A stretch of 64,000 nt of DNA from Anaeromyxobacter dehalogenans 2CP-C (GCF_000013385.1 NC_007760.1:992001-1056000), one strand, 5' to 3'; counted from the first letter of the stretch, positions 19,842-28,342 are shown. The notes: a model not told the origin generated them from the letters alone. Program-made: numbers and translations.

Positions 19842-19853
19842 GGGGGAGGGGGC

Positions 19854-21233
19854 GTGGTACCGCGCATCGGCGAGCTGCTGATCCGGCGCGGCGTGGCGAC
19901 CGCCGCACAGGTGGACGCCGCGCTGCACGACCGGCGCGACCGGCCGCTGCCGCTCGCGTCGAGGCTGCTGGAGTCCGGCGTGGACGAGGGCGCGCTGGCG
20001 GCCGCGCTCGCGGAGCGCCTCGGCATCCCCGGGGTGGACCTGTCGCGCACCACCGTGGACCTCGACGCGCTCGAGGCGGTGCCGCGGTCGGTGGCCGAGC
20101 AGGACCTCATCCTGCCGCTCTCGCTCGAGGGCGGCCGCATCCACCTCGCCATGGCGCGCCCGCTCGACGACCGCGTCGTCGCCGAGCTGCGGTTCGTGAC
20201 CGGGCGGGAGGTCTCGGTGTACGCGGCGGTCCGCTCGGCGCTCGACCGCGCCATCGAGGGCGCGTACGAGGCGCGCGCGCGCGGCGAGCGGTCCTGGCGT
20301 GGCGCCAACGCCGGCCCGCTGCCGGAGCTGGGGGCGGCGTTCCCGGCGGGCGGGCCGGCCGACGAGCCGCTGGACCTGGTGGAGGTGCTCGACGCCGACC
20401 TCCTGCCGGACGAGCCGGACGCGGGCGTGCGGATCGAGGTGGGCGCGCCGGAGCCGTTGCCGGAGCGCGCCGGCGGCCGGCCCCTGGCGCTGGTGGTGGA
20501 CGACGAGCCGGAGATCCGCCACCTCGTGCAGCGCACGCTCGAGGCGAAGGGCTGGGCGGTGGAGCTCGCCGCCGACGGCGAGGAGGCGCTGGCGAGGGCG
20601 GACGCCCTGCTCCCGGACGTCGTGCTCCTCGACGCGATGCTGCCGAAGCTGCACGGGTTCGAGGCGTGCCGGCGGCTCCGGTCGTCGCCGCGCACGCGCA
20701 ACGTCCCGGTGGTGATGATGACCGCCATCTACCGCGGCTGGCGCTTCGCCGAGGACGCGCGCGAGAACTACGGCGCGGTGGACTACGTCGAGAAGCCGTT
20801 CCGGCTCGACGACCTGGCCCGGCGGGTGGCGGCCGCGCGCGAGGCGAGCGCGTCGCGGCCGCTCGCGCCCGCGCCCGCGGCCGACGCGCGCGTGGCCCGC
20901 GGGCGCGCGCTCCTCGAGGAGGGCCGCACCGCGGAGGCCGCCGCGCTCCTCGCGGACGCGGCCCGCGCCGATCCGCTCGGCGCCGAGGCGCACCTCCAGC
21001 TCGGCCGGGCGCTCGCGGCCACCGGCGACGCGTTCGGGGCGATGACCGCCCTCGAGCGCGCCGTCGAGCTGCGCCCGGCGAACCTGCCGGCGCTGCGCGC
21101 GCTGGCGCGCGTCTACGAGGAGAAGGGCTTCCGCCGGAACGCCGCCGGCACGCTGGAGCGCGCCGTCGCCGCGGCGCCGGAGGGCCCGGAGCGCGCCGCC
21201 CTCCGCGAGGACCTGCTGCGCCTGCTCGCCTGA
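19854..21233 (+). CDS. MshEN - receiver - TPR protein
   Basis: A 459-residue, three-part protein. Residues 1-130 form an MshEN/T2SSE_N domain (IGELLIRRGVATAAQVDAAL ... LAERLGIPGVDL), which in GspE/PilB-type ATPases and relatives can bind cyclic di-GMP. Residues about 212-335 are a receiver with all key residues (VVDDEPE, phospho-Asp in VVLLDAMLPK, Lys in VEKPF). The C-terminus (about 345-459) carries TPR-type helices (AHLQLGRALAATGDAFGAMTALERAVELRP). No output domain is seen, so it likely works by protein contacts. The start is GTG at 19854 with a GGGGAGGG site; a 24-residue upstream extension looks non-coding. Confidence 0.85.
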   Translation: MVPRIGELLIRRGVATAAQVDAALHDRRDRPLPLASRLLESGVDEGALAAALAERLGIPGVDLSRTTVDLDALEAVPRSVAEQDLILPLSLEGGRIHLAMARPLDDRVVAELRFVTGREVSVYAAVRSALDRAIEGAYEARARGERSWRGANAGPLPELGAAFPAGGPADEPLDLVEVLDADLLPDEPDAGVRIEVGAPEPLPERAGGRPLALVVDDEPEIRHLVQRTLEAKGWAVELAADGEEALARADALLPDVVLLDAMLPKLHGFEACRRLRSSPRTRNVPVVMMTAIYRGWRFAEDARENYGAVDYVEKPFRLDDLARRVAAAREASASRPLAPAPAADARVARGRALLEEGRTAEAAALLADAARADPLGAEAHLQLGRALAATGDAFGAMTALERAVELRPANLPALRALARVYEEKGFRRNAAGTLERAVAAAPEGPERAALREDLLRLLA

Positions 21234-21245
21234 GCGGCGGGCGGC

Positions 21246-21452
21246 TCAACCGCCGGCGCCTCCCGGCGTCTTCCAGCTCCGGATCAGGAACTCCTCGTCG
21301 AGCGGCGTCAGGTCGAAGCGCCGCGCCGCCTCGCCGATCGCGCCGGCGCGATCGAGCTTCGGCTCCTCGCGCGCGCGCTCGTCCAGCCAGCGCAGCGCCC
21401 GGCGCAGCGATTCACCCTCCGGCAGCAATCCCCCCGAGCCCTCGCGCGCCAT
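21246..21452 (-). CDS. Conserved small protein of delta-proteobacterial type
   Basis: A 68-residue soluble protein: a GLLPEGESLRRALRWLDERARE helix, a loop, then GEAARRFDLTPLDEEFLIRSW. I know similar 60-70-residue proteins (PEGE.LR.AVRW ... FDLSP ... FL) from Geobacter-like genomes, where the function is unknown. The ATG at 21452 has an excellent GGAGGT site eight bases upstream, so the longer frame reaching 21572 is not used. It converges on the MshEN-REC-TPR gene with 12 bp between stops. Confidence 0.72.
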   Translation of the reverse strand: MAREGSGGLLPEGESLRRALRWLDERAREEPKLDRAGAIGEAARRFDLTPLDEEFLIRSWKTPGGAGG

Positions 21453-21674
21453 GTTCGACCTCCGTCGGAGCCGCGCGGCCATCATGGCAGCGGCGCCCCG
21501 CCGCGGCGCGTGCCGGGCGGGGCTGCTGCGTCCTGCCGCGCCGGACCCGCCCGCGCGCACGAGCCGGCGCACGGGCGGCGGCGCGGCCGTGGGGCCGCTG
21601 GTGGGCGGTGTGGGTCCGCCCTAGCTTTCCGGCTGGGGGCCCGCAGCGCAGGGGCGGGGAGGGGGCTTCAGGGC

Positions 21675-22856
21675 GTGCGCTTCGTCGTCTTCGGGCTGAC
21701 CGTCAGCTCCTCGTGGGGGAACGGGCACGCCACGCTGTGGCGCGGGCTGGCGGGGGCGCTCGCGCGCCAGGGGCACCGGCTCGACTTCTTCGAGCGCGAC
21801 CAGCCCTGGTACGCCGCGCACCGCGATCTGCGGACGCTCCCGGCCGGAGACCTCGTGATCTACCGCGAGCTCTCCGAGGTGCGCGCGCGCGCGGACGAGG
21901 CGATCGCCTCCGCCGACGTCGCCATGGTCACCTCCTACTGCCCGGACGGCGTGGAGGCGGGCGACCGCGTGCTCTCCGCCCGCTCGGCGCTCCGCGTCTT
22001 CTACGACATGGACACCGGGGTCACCCTGGAGCGGGCGCGGCGCGGGCTGCCGGTCGAGTGGCTGGGTCCGCGCGGGCTTCGCCACCACGACCTGGTCCTC
22101 TCGTACACGGGCGGACGGGCGCTCGGCGCGCTGGCGGGGCTGCTCGGGGCCCGGCGAGTGGCGCCGCTCTACGGCTCGGTTGATCCCGAGGTCCACCGGC
22201 CGTCGCGCCCGGTGCGCCCGTTCCTGGGCGACCTCTCCTACCTGGGGACCTACGCGCCCTCGCGGCAGGCGGCGCTCGAGGCGCTGTTCCTCGGCCCGGC
22301 GGCGCGGCTCCCGGAGCGCACGTTCGTGCTCGCCGGCTCGATGTACGACGACCGCTTCCCCTGGCGCCCGAACGTCCGCTACGTGCGGCACCTCGAGCCC
22401 TCGCTCCACCCGGCGTTCTTCTGCTCGTCGCCGCTCACGCTCAGCGTCACCCGGGCCGAGATGGCCGCGCTCGGCCACTGCCCGTCGGGCCGGCTGTTCG
22501 AGGCGGCCGCCTGCGGCGTGCCGGTCCTGTCCGACTGGTTCGACGGCCTGGACGCGTTCTTCACGCCGGGCGAGGAGATCCTGGTGGCGCGCTCGACCCG
22601 CGAGGCGGTGGCCGCGGTGGAGCTGCCGCGCGAGCGGCTCGCCCGCCTGGGCGCGCGCGCCCGCGAGCGCGCCCTCGACGAGCACACCGCGGCCGCGCGC
22701 GCGCGGGAGCTGGTCCGCCTGTGCGAGGCGGCCCGCCGCAGCGAGCGGCCGGCGCCACCCCCGGCCGCGGCGGCGGAGCTGCGCGCCGGGCCGGAGGCCG
22801 CCACGCGCGCGGCCGCGGCGCCGCTCGACGCGGCGGCGGAGGGGCTGGCCGGATGA
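21675..22856 (+). CDS. CgeB-like glycosyltransferase
   Basis: A 393-residue GT-B glycosyltransferase of the CgeB type. The N-terminal half has FGLTVSSSWGNGHATLWRGL and LVIYRELSE; the C-terminal nucleotide-sugar half has SYLGTYAPSRQAALEALF and the GRLFEAAACGVPVLSDWFDGLDAFF loop with the acidic donor-binding region. CgeB relatives decorate spore or cell-surface structures. The start is GTG at 21675. It is the first gene of a four-gene cassette; its TGA overlaps the ATG of the nucleotidyltransferase gene (ATGA). Confidence 0.88.
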   Translation: MRFVVFGLTVSSSWGNGHATLWRGLAGALARQGHRLDFFERDQPWYAAHRDLRTLPAGDLVIYRELSEVRARADEAIASADVAMVTSYCPDGVEAGDRVLSARSALRVFYDMDTGVTLERARRGLPVEWLGPRGLRHHDLVLSYTGGRALGALAGLLGARRVAPLYGSVDPEVHRPSRPVRPFLGDLSYLGTYAPSRQAALEALFLGPAARLPERTFVLAGSMYDDRFPWRPNVRYVRHLEPSLHPAFFCSSPLTLSVTRAEMAALGHCPSGRLFEAAACGVPVLSDWFDGLDAFFTPGEEILVARSTREAVAAVELPRERLARLGARARERALDEHTAAARARELVRLCEAARRSERPAPPPAAAAELRAGPEAATRAAAAPLDAAAEGLAG

Positions 22857-23623
22857 CGTGGGGCATCGTGCCGGCGGCCGGCGTGGGGAGCCGGATCCAG
22901 CCGCTCGCGTTCTCGAAGGAGCTCCTGCCGGTGGGGAGCCGCATGGTGGACGGCAGCGAGCGGCCGCGCGCGGTGTCGGAGTACCTGGTCGAGCGGATGC
23001 TCCGCGGCGGCGCCGACCGGCTGTGCTTCGTCATCTCGCCCGGCAAGTCGGACATCGTCGAGTACTTCGGCGGCGCGGTCGGCGGCGCCCGGATCTGCTA
23101 CGTGGTCCAGCCCAGGCCTGCCGGGCTGTGCGACGCGCTGTTCCGCGCGCTGCCGTTCGTGGGGCCGGCGGACGAGGTGCTGGTGGGGCTGCCCGACACG
23201 GTCTGGTTCCCCGCCGACGGCTACCGAGCGCTCCCGGGCGGCGGCCTCTCGTTCCTGTGCTTCCCGGTGGAGCGGCCGGAGCTGTTCGACGCGGTGGTCA
23301 GCGGGCCGGACGGCGTCGTGCGCGAGGTGCAGGTCAAGGCCGCGCGGCCGTCCACCGGCTGGGTGTGGGGCGGCTTCAAGCTGACCGGCGCGGTGCTCGC
23401 CGAGTTGCACGCGCTGTTCCTGGAGCGCGGCGAGGCCGACGCGTACGTCGGGACGCTGGTCAACGCCTGGCTGGAGCAGGGCGGCGCGGCGCGGGCGGTG
23501 CACGCGGGGCGCGCCTACGTGGACGTCGGGACGCTGGACGGATACCGGCAGGCGCTGCGGCTGCTCCGCGAGGGGCCGCAGCCCGAGCCAGGCGAGGCCG
23601 GCGAGGCGCCGGGGATGGGGTGA
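22853..23623 (+). CDS. Sugar nucleotidyltransferase
   Basis: A 256-residue NTP_transferase enzyme. The N-terminal signature GIVPAAGVGSRIQPLAFSKELLPVG contains the nucleotide-binding Gly-rich loop and the catalytic SKELLP segment; a second region VVQPRPAGLCDALFRAL and VLVGLPDTVWFP carries the metal-binding Asp, and AYVDVGTLDGYRQAL ends the fold. Such enzymes make NDP-sugars from sugar phosphates, probably the donor for the glycosyltransferase just upstream. It overlaps that gene by 4 bp and the methyltransferase starts 4 bp after its stop. Confidence 0.88.
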   Translation: MTWGIVPAAGVGSRIQPLAFSKELLPVGSRMVDGSERPRAVSEYLVERMLRGGADRLCFVISPGKSDIVEYFGGAVGGARICYVVQPRPAGLCDALFRALPFVGPADEVLVGLPDTVWFPADGYRALPGGGLSFLCFPVERPELFDAVVSGPDGVVREVQVKAARPSTGWVWGGFKLTGAVLAELHALFLERGEADAYVGTLVNAWLEQGGAARAVHAGRAYVDVGTLDGYRQALRLLREGPQPEPGEAGEAPGMG

Positions 23624-23627
23624 GCGG

Positions 23628-24389
23628 ATGACGCGAGCGGAGATCGAGGCGCGCGTGCGCGCGCTCTCGCCGTGGTTCCACAACCTCGAGCTGAACGGCG
23701 TGCGCACCGCGCCGGACCACTTCCTCGGCGACTACCCGGGCCTGGTCTGGCGCGCGATCGCGCCGGCGCTCCCGCAGGACCTCTCGGGCAGGAGCGTGCT
23801 CGACGTGGGCTGCAACGCCGGCTTCTTCTCGCTCGAGATGAAGCGGCGCGGCGCCGACCGCGTGCTGGGGGTGGACTTCGACCCGCGCTACCTGGCCCAG
23901 GCGCGGCTCGCCGCCGAGATCTCCGGCCTGGACGTCGAGTTCCGGGAGCTGTCGGTCTACGACGTCGCGCGGCTCGGGGAGCGCTTCGACGTGGTGCTGT
24001 TCATGGGCGTGCTCTACCACCTGCGCCACCCGCTGCTCGCCCTCGACCTCCTGCGCGCGCACGCGGTCGGCGACCTGCTCGTGTTCCAGAGCATGCTGCG
24101 CGGCTCCAACGGGCGGTTCCCGGCGGAGCCGGACTATCCCTTCGAGGAGCGCGAGGTGTTCGACCACCCGGCCTGGCCCAAGCTGCACTTCGTCGAGCGG
24201 CGCTACGCGCACGACGAGACCAACTGGTGGATCCCGAACCGCGCCTGCGTCGAGGCGATGCTCCGCTCGGCCGGGTTCGCGCCGGCGCCCGTGCCGGGCA
24301 CGGAGGTCTACCTGTGCCGGCCGGCCGAGCCGGATCCCTTCGGCGGCCCGGTGTACCCGGCGCCGCCGCGCGACGGAGGTGCGCCGTGA
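23628..24389 (+). CDS. SAM-dependent methyltransferase of the CmoB-like (mo5U34/DUF1698) type
   Basis: A 253-residue class I methyltransferase. The SAM site is SVLDVGCNAGFFSLEM, followed by GVDFDPRYLAQARLAAE and VVLFMGVLYHLRHPL. The start WFHNLELNGVRTAPDHFLGDYP and the FQSMLRGS and NWWIPNRACVEAML segments are those of the CmoB-like clade. Because it is embedded in a sugar cassette, a sugar or glycolipid substrate is more likely than tRNA (inference). Its TGA overlaps the GTG of the glycoside hydrolase gene. Confidence 0.85.
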   Translation: MTRAEIEARVRALSPWFHNLELNGVRTAPDHFLGDYPGLVWRAIAPALPQDLSGRSVLDVGCNAGFFSLEMKRRGADRVLGVDFDPRYLAQARLAAEISGLDVEFRELSVYDVARLGERFDVVLFMGVLYHLRHPLLALDLLRAHAVGDLLVFQSMLRGSNGRFPAEPDYPFEEREVFDHPAWPKLHFVERRYAHDETNWWIPNRACVEAMLRSAGFAPAPVPGTEVYLCRPAEPDPFGGPVYPAPPRDGGAP

Positions 24390-25270
24390 TCGAGGCGGTG
24401 ATGCTCTGGAACGAGCCGAACAACCTGTCGCACTGGGACTTCGGCGCCGATCCGGGCTGGGGCCGCTTCTCGCAGATGGTGCGCCTCGCCGGCGCGGCGG
24501 TGGGCGCGGAGCGGCCCGGCCTGACCCGCGTGCTGGGCGGCACCTCGCCCATCGACGCGGGGTTCCTGCGCCTGCTGGAGTCGCAGGGCGGGCTCGCCGA
24601 GGTGGACGCGGTCGCGATCCACGGCTTCCCGCTCGACTGGAACCACTGGCAGATCCAGGAGTGGCCGGCGCGGCTCGCCGAGATCACCTCGGCCATGCGG
24701 CTCCCGGTGTGGATCTCCGAGGTGGGCGTCTCGTCGTTCGGCGCGGAGGAGGTCCAGGAGTGGGGGCTCCGCCGCACCGCCGAGCTGCTGCTCGGCAAGG
24801 CCCCGCGCATCCACTGGTACAGCCTGTTCGACCTGCCGCGCGCGTGGCCCGCCACCACCCGCCACCGCGAGGCGGAGGGCTCGTCGTACTACCGGCACTT
24901 CTACATGGGGCTCATCCGCGAGGACGGCACGCCCAAGCCGGCGCTGGCGGCGTTCCCCGCGCTCGCGCCCGGCCTGGGCATCTGCCAGTGGTTCCACTTC
25001 GAGGACCCGCGGCTCGACGCGGGCGTGCGGTGGCTGAAGGACCTCGGCGTGCGCCACCTGCGCACCGGCCTCTCCTGGGCGGACAGCTTTCGGCCGGGCT
25101 GGGAGGCCTGGTTCGACCGGCAGATGCGCGCCCTGGAGCCGTTCGAGGTGACGGTCACGTTCTGCTTCACGCCCGAGCACCGCGGCCTGAAGCCGCACCA
25201 CACCAGCCCGCCGCGCGAGCCGGAGGAGTACGCCGACTTCTGCGCGCGGATGGTCCGGCGCTACGCCTGA
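24386..25270 (+). CDS. GH39-like clan A glycoside hydrolase with circularly permuted barrel
   Basis: A 294-residue protein with beta-xylosidase-like (clan GH-A) motifs in an unexpected order. The acid/base motif WNEPNNLSHW is at residues 8-17 (Glu10), right at the N-terminus; the likely nucleophile is Glu112 in VWISEVG; the end of a normal barrel (YMGLIREDGTPKPAL) lies at 173-187. Only then come segments that normally open such barrels: LKDLGVRHLRTGLSWADSF (Arg226), VTVTFCFTPEH and EEYADFCARMVRRYA at the very C-terminus. The GTG at 24386 overlaps the methyltransferase stop, so the short N-terminus is real. No signal peptide is seen; a cytosolic or biosynthetic role in the cassette is likely. 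Confidence 0.8.
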   Translation: MIEAVMLWNEPNNLSHWDFGADPGWGRFSQMVRLAGAAVGAERPGLTRVLGGTSPIDAGFLRLLESQGGLAEVDAVAIHGFPLDWNHWQIQEWPARLAEITSAMRLPVWISEVGVSSFGAEEVQEWGLRRTAELLLGKAPRIHWYSLFDLPRAWPATTRHREAEGSSYYRHFYMGLIREDGTPKPALAAFPALAPGLGICQWFHFEDPRLDAGVRWLKDLGVRHLRTGLSWADSFRPGWEAWFDRQMRALEPFEVTVTFCFTPEHRGLKPHHTSPPREPEEYADFCARMVRRYA

Positions 25271-25980
25271 CCGCGGCCGCGCGAGCGGCCCCGGCGCGAG
25301 CCCCCCGAGCGCGACCCGCCGCGCGAGCCCCCGCGGCCGCTGGCGCTGCGGCGGCCGCCCGAGCTGCCGCGCGAGGTGCCCCGGCCCTTGCCCGTGCGCG
25401 AGGTCCCGCCGCGGCGCGCGGTGCGGGCCGCCTCCGCGCGGGAGGCCTGGCGGCGCCCCTGCGTCTCGCCCGTGCGGCGCCCGCCCGTCCGGCCCCGCGC
25501 GGTGCCCCGCGCGCTGCCCGACCGCGCCGAGCCCGCGCGCGCCGTCTTGCGCGTGCGGCCGGCCCCGCCGCGCGCCGACCGCGCGCCGGCGCGTCCGGCC
25601 GACGTGCGGCTCCGCGCTCGCGCACCCGACCGCGCCCCGCCGCCGGCGCGGCTCGCCCGCCGCGAGGTCCGGCGCCCGCGCGCCCGCGCGTCGGCGGTCT
25701 CCCGGCCGATGAGCTTGTTGAAGTTCGAGCGCTGCCCGCCGGCGGTGGTCTCCTCGTACGTGAACGCGAGGTTCGCCTCGTCGAACTTCCGGAACCAGTC
25801 GTCCCAGGGGATCCGCTCCAGCTTGCCCTCGCCGCTGTAGCCCGGGAAGTCCACGCGGATGATGCCGGTCTCGTCTCCCCGCTCGGTGCCGATGACCGAC
25901 GCCGGCCAGCCCCCGCGCTCCTCGACCCACCGGCGGATCGTGTCGTGATCCGTCGTCGTGCTCGAAACCCGTCGCGCCAT
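25261..25980 (-). CDS. Conserved protein with extended Arg/Gly/Ser-rich basic tail
   Basis: A 239-residue protein. The first about 88 residues are a compact conserved domain (DHDTIRRWVEERGGWPASV ... IIRVDFPGYSGEGKLERIPWDDWFRKFDEANLAFTYEE ... GGQRSNFNKLIGRET). I know such small domains as stand-alone proteins, often mislabelled as glucan branching enzyme. Residues about 90-239 are almost entirely Arg, Gly, Ser, Ala and Thr, like a histone H1-type or nucleic-acid-binding tail. The ATG at 25980 has a GGAGGT site. The final 10 bp overlap the stop of the convergent glycoside hydrolase gene. Confidence 0.75.
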   Translation of the reverse strand: MARRVSSTTTDHDTIRRWVEERGGWPASVIGTERGDETGIIRVDFPGYSGEGKLERIPWDDWFRKFDEANLAFTYEETTAGGQRSNFNKLIGRETADARARGRRTSRRASRAGGGARSGARARSRTSAGRAGARSARGGAGRTRKTARAGSARSGSARGTARGRTGGRRTGETQGRRQASRAEAARTARRGGTSRTGKGRGTSRGSSGGRRSASGRGGSRGGSRSGGSRRGRSRGRGQA

Positions 25981-26180
25981 GCGCCACCTCCGTGACGCGT
26001 ACATCCTGCGCACGGCGCCTGGCCGGCGGGAGCCCGCCCGGCCTCCGCGCGCGGGCGCCGCCGCGCCGGCGCCGCCCGGGCGCAGAGGTGGGTCCGGGGC
26101 CCACCGCGACGCGCGCGACGGCGCTTGCGGCCGCCCCCGGCCGGCGTAGAAGATCCGCACCTCGCGCAAAGGAGATCGAC

Positions 26181-26693
26181 ATGACCCGCCTCGCCCTCGC
26201 CGCCGTGATCACCCTCGCCCTCGCCGCGCCGGCGGCCGCACAGGTGCCCTGGGACGCCGCCAAGAAGGCGGCGGGCCAGGCCACCGTCGGGAAGCTCGAG
26301 AAGGAGATCAACCGCCGCCTGCTGGAGGAGGGGCGCAAGAACCAGTGCTCGTTCAAGACCGACAACGACCAGCTCGAGCCCGGCTGCGACCAGAAGATGA
26401 AGCGGCTCTCGAACGCGCTGGTGGACGCGAAGAAGCGCCTCAACGGCGCCGGCGTGAAGAACTTCAAGTTCGTGGTGTCCGGCCACACCGACACGTCCGG
26501 CTCGGCCGCGCACAACCAGGAGCTGTCCGCCCGCCGCGCCGCGGTGATCGAGAAGGAGCTGGTGGCGCGCGGCATCCCGCAGGCCGAGATCGAGTCGGTG
26601 GGCATGGGCTCGAAGAAGCCGCTGGTGAAGCCCGACGACACGCCCGCGAAGAAGGCGAAGAACCGGCGGTACGAGCTGCAGGTGAGGCTGTAG
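26181..26693 (+). CDS. OmpA-family outer-membrane/peptidoglycan-binding protein
   Basis: A 170-residue exported protein with a signal peptide (LALAAVITLALAAPAAAQ, cleavage near residue 21) and a C-terminal OmpA-like domain (NFKFVVSGHTDTSGSAAHNQELSARRAAVIEKELVARGI ... NRRYELQV). The Asp and Arg used to bind diaminopimelate in peptidoglycan are present (HTDTSG and NRRYEL). The Cys pair at CSFK and GCDQ may form a disulfide. There is no membrane barrel, so it tethers or organises the wall. The ATG at 26181 has an AAAGGAGA site. Confidence 0.87.
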   Translation: MTRLALAAVITLALAAPAAAQVPWDAAKKAAGQATVGKLEKEINRRLLEEGRKNQCSFKTDNDQLEPGCDQKMKRLSNALVDAKKRLNGAGVKNFKFVVSGHTDTSGSAAHNQELSARRAAVIEKELVARGIPQAEIESVGMGSKKPLVKPDDTPAKKAKNRRYELQVRL

Positions 26694-26780
26694 CGCTCGC
26701 GAGCCGGAGGGCGATCCCGGCCCGCGCCGCCGCGCGCCGGCGGCCCGCCTCTGCTAGCATCCGGGCGGTCGGAGGGGCGC

Positions 26781-27203
26781 ATGGACTGGTGGATGTGGGT
26801 GCTGGCCGGGATCGGCCTGCTGGTGGTGGAGCTGGTCACGCCGGGCGGCCTGTTCGCGCTGTTCTTCGGCGTGGGCGCGCTGGTGGTCGCGCCCGCCGCG
26901 GCGGCGGGCCTGGGGCGCGTCGGGCAGTGGCTGCTGTTCACCGCGGTGTCGCTGGTGCTCCTCGCGACCCTGCGCCGGCGGCTCCAGGATCGGCTGACGC
27001 GGCGCCCGGGCGCCCCGGTGGACTCGCTGGTCGGCGAGGAGGTCGTGCTGCTCGGCGACGTGCCCGCCGGCGGCGAGGGCGCCGCCGAGCTGCGCGGCGT
27101 GCCCTGGCGCGCGCGGGCGGTGGGCGGGGACACGCTGCGCGCCGGCCAGCGCTGCCGGGTGGAGCGGGTCGAGGGCGTGTTGCTGTGGGTCCGCGCCGCG
27201 TGA
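26781..27203 (+). CDS. NfeD-family membrane protein
   Basis: A 140-residue short NfeD protein: two or three N-terminal transmembrane helices (MDWWMWVLAGIGLLVVELVTPGG, then LVVAPAAAAGLGR and WLLFTAVSLVLLATL) and a C-terminal soluble OB-fold (VDSLVGEEVVLLGDVPAGGEGAAELRGVPWRARA). NfeD proteins work with SPFH/stomatin partners in membrane quality control. The SPFH gene follows 28 bp downstream on the same strand, the classical pairing. A GGAGG site precedes the ATG. Confidence 0.92.
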   Translation: MDWWMWVLAGIGLLVVELVTPGGLFALFFGVGALVVAPAAAAGLGRVGQWLLFTAVSLVLLATLRRRLQDRLTRRPGAPVDSLVGEEVVLLGDVPAGGEGAAELRGVPWRARAVGGDTLRAGQRCRVERVEGVLLWVRAA

Positions 27204-27231
27204 CGGCGCGCACGAGGTCCGGGAGGACGGG

Positions 27232-28242
27232 ATGGAACCGATGAGCGCCGGGCTGATGATCGCGATCGTGGTCGCGGCCTTCGCCGTGTTCGTGGTGGTG
27301 AAGACCGCGGTGGTGGTGCCGCAGCAGAACGCCTACGTGGTGGAGCGGCTGGGCCGGTTCCACAGCGTGCTCGACGCCGGCTTCCACGTGCTGCTGCCGT
27401 TCGCGGACGTGATCCGCTACCGGCACACGCTGAAGGAGCAGGCGGTGGACATCCCCGAGCAGATCTGCATCACCAAGGACAACGTGCAGGTGGCGGTGGA
27501 CGGCATCCTGTACCTGAAGGTGCTCGACGCCCAGCGCGCGTCCTACGGCATCGCCGACTACTACTACGCCATCAGCCAGCTGGCGCAGACCGCGCTCCGC
27601 TCCGAGATCGGCAAGATCGACCTCGACCGGACGTTCGAGGAGCGCTCGCACATCAACGGCATGGTGGTGACCGAGCTGGACAAGGCCAGCGGGCCCTGGG
27701 GCGTGAAGGTGCTGCGGTACGAGATCAAGAACATCACCCCGCCGCAGGACGTGCTCGCCGCCATGGAGAAGCAGATGCGCGCCGAGCGGGAGAAGCGCGC
27801 GGTGGTGCTCGCCTCGGAGGGCGAGCGCGACGCCGCCATCAACACCGCCGAGGGCAAGAAGCAGCAGGTCATCAAGGAGTCCGAGGCCTCGCGCCAGCAG
27901 CAGATCAACGAGGCCGAGGGGCAGGCGCAGGCGATCCTCGCCATCGCGGAGGCCACCGCCGGGGGCCTGCGCAAGGTGGGCGACGCGATCAGCGCGCCGG
28001 GCGGCGTGGAGGCGGTCCAGCTCCGCGTGGCCGAGCAGTACGTGGAGCAGTTCGGCCACCTCGCCAAGGTGAACAACACGGTCATCCTGCCCGCCACGCT
28101 CTCCGACGTCGGCTCCATGATCGCCGCCGCCATGAACGTGCTGAAGACCGCGCGCGCCGAGGAGCCGGTGCGCAACGCGGCGGTCGCGCCGTCGCGCGCC
28201 GGGCCGGCCATGCCGCCGCGCCCCCCGCTGCCGCGACCCTGA
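27232..28242 (+). CDS. SPFH/Band 7 membrane protein (QmcA/stomatin-like)
   Basis: A 336-residue protein with one N-terminal transmembrane helix (residues about 8-25), a Band 7 domain (VVVPQQNAYVVERLGRFHSVLDAGFHVLLPF ... VDIPEQICITKDNVQVAVDGILYLKV) and a long coiled-coil (EKQMRAEREKRAVVLASEGERDAAINTAEGKKQQVIKESEA) that drives oligomer assembly. The C-terminal about 35 residues are Pro-rich and disordered. With the upstream NfeD protein it probably forms a membrane-microdomain scaffold linked to proteolysis. An in-frame ATG at 27241 is an alternative start. Confidence 0.93.
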   Translation: MEPMSAGLMIAIVVAAFAVFVVVKTAVVVPQQNAYVVERLGRFHSVLDAGFHVLLPFADVIRYRHTLKEQAVDIPEQICITKDNVQVAVDGILYLKVLDAQRASYGIADYYYAISQLAQTALRSEIGKIDLDRTFEERSHINGMVVTELDKASGPWGVKVLRYEIKNITPPQDVLAAMEKQMRAEREKRAVVLASEGERDAAINTAEGKKQQVIKESEASRQQQINEAEGQAQAILAIAEATAGGLRKVGDAISAPGGVEAVQLRVAEQYVEQFGHLAKVNNTVILPATLSDVGSMIAAAMNVLKTARAEEPVRNAAVAPSRAGPAMPPRPPLPRP

Positions 28243-28342
28243 GGCGCCGCCCGCCCCGCCGCCGGCGAGGTGGGCGGGCGCCGCGACGGAGCGTGCCGGG
28301 GCTCGCCGCCGTCTCCATCCTCTCGTGCGGGGAGGGACACGC

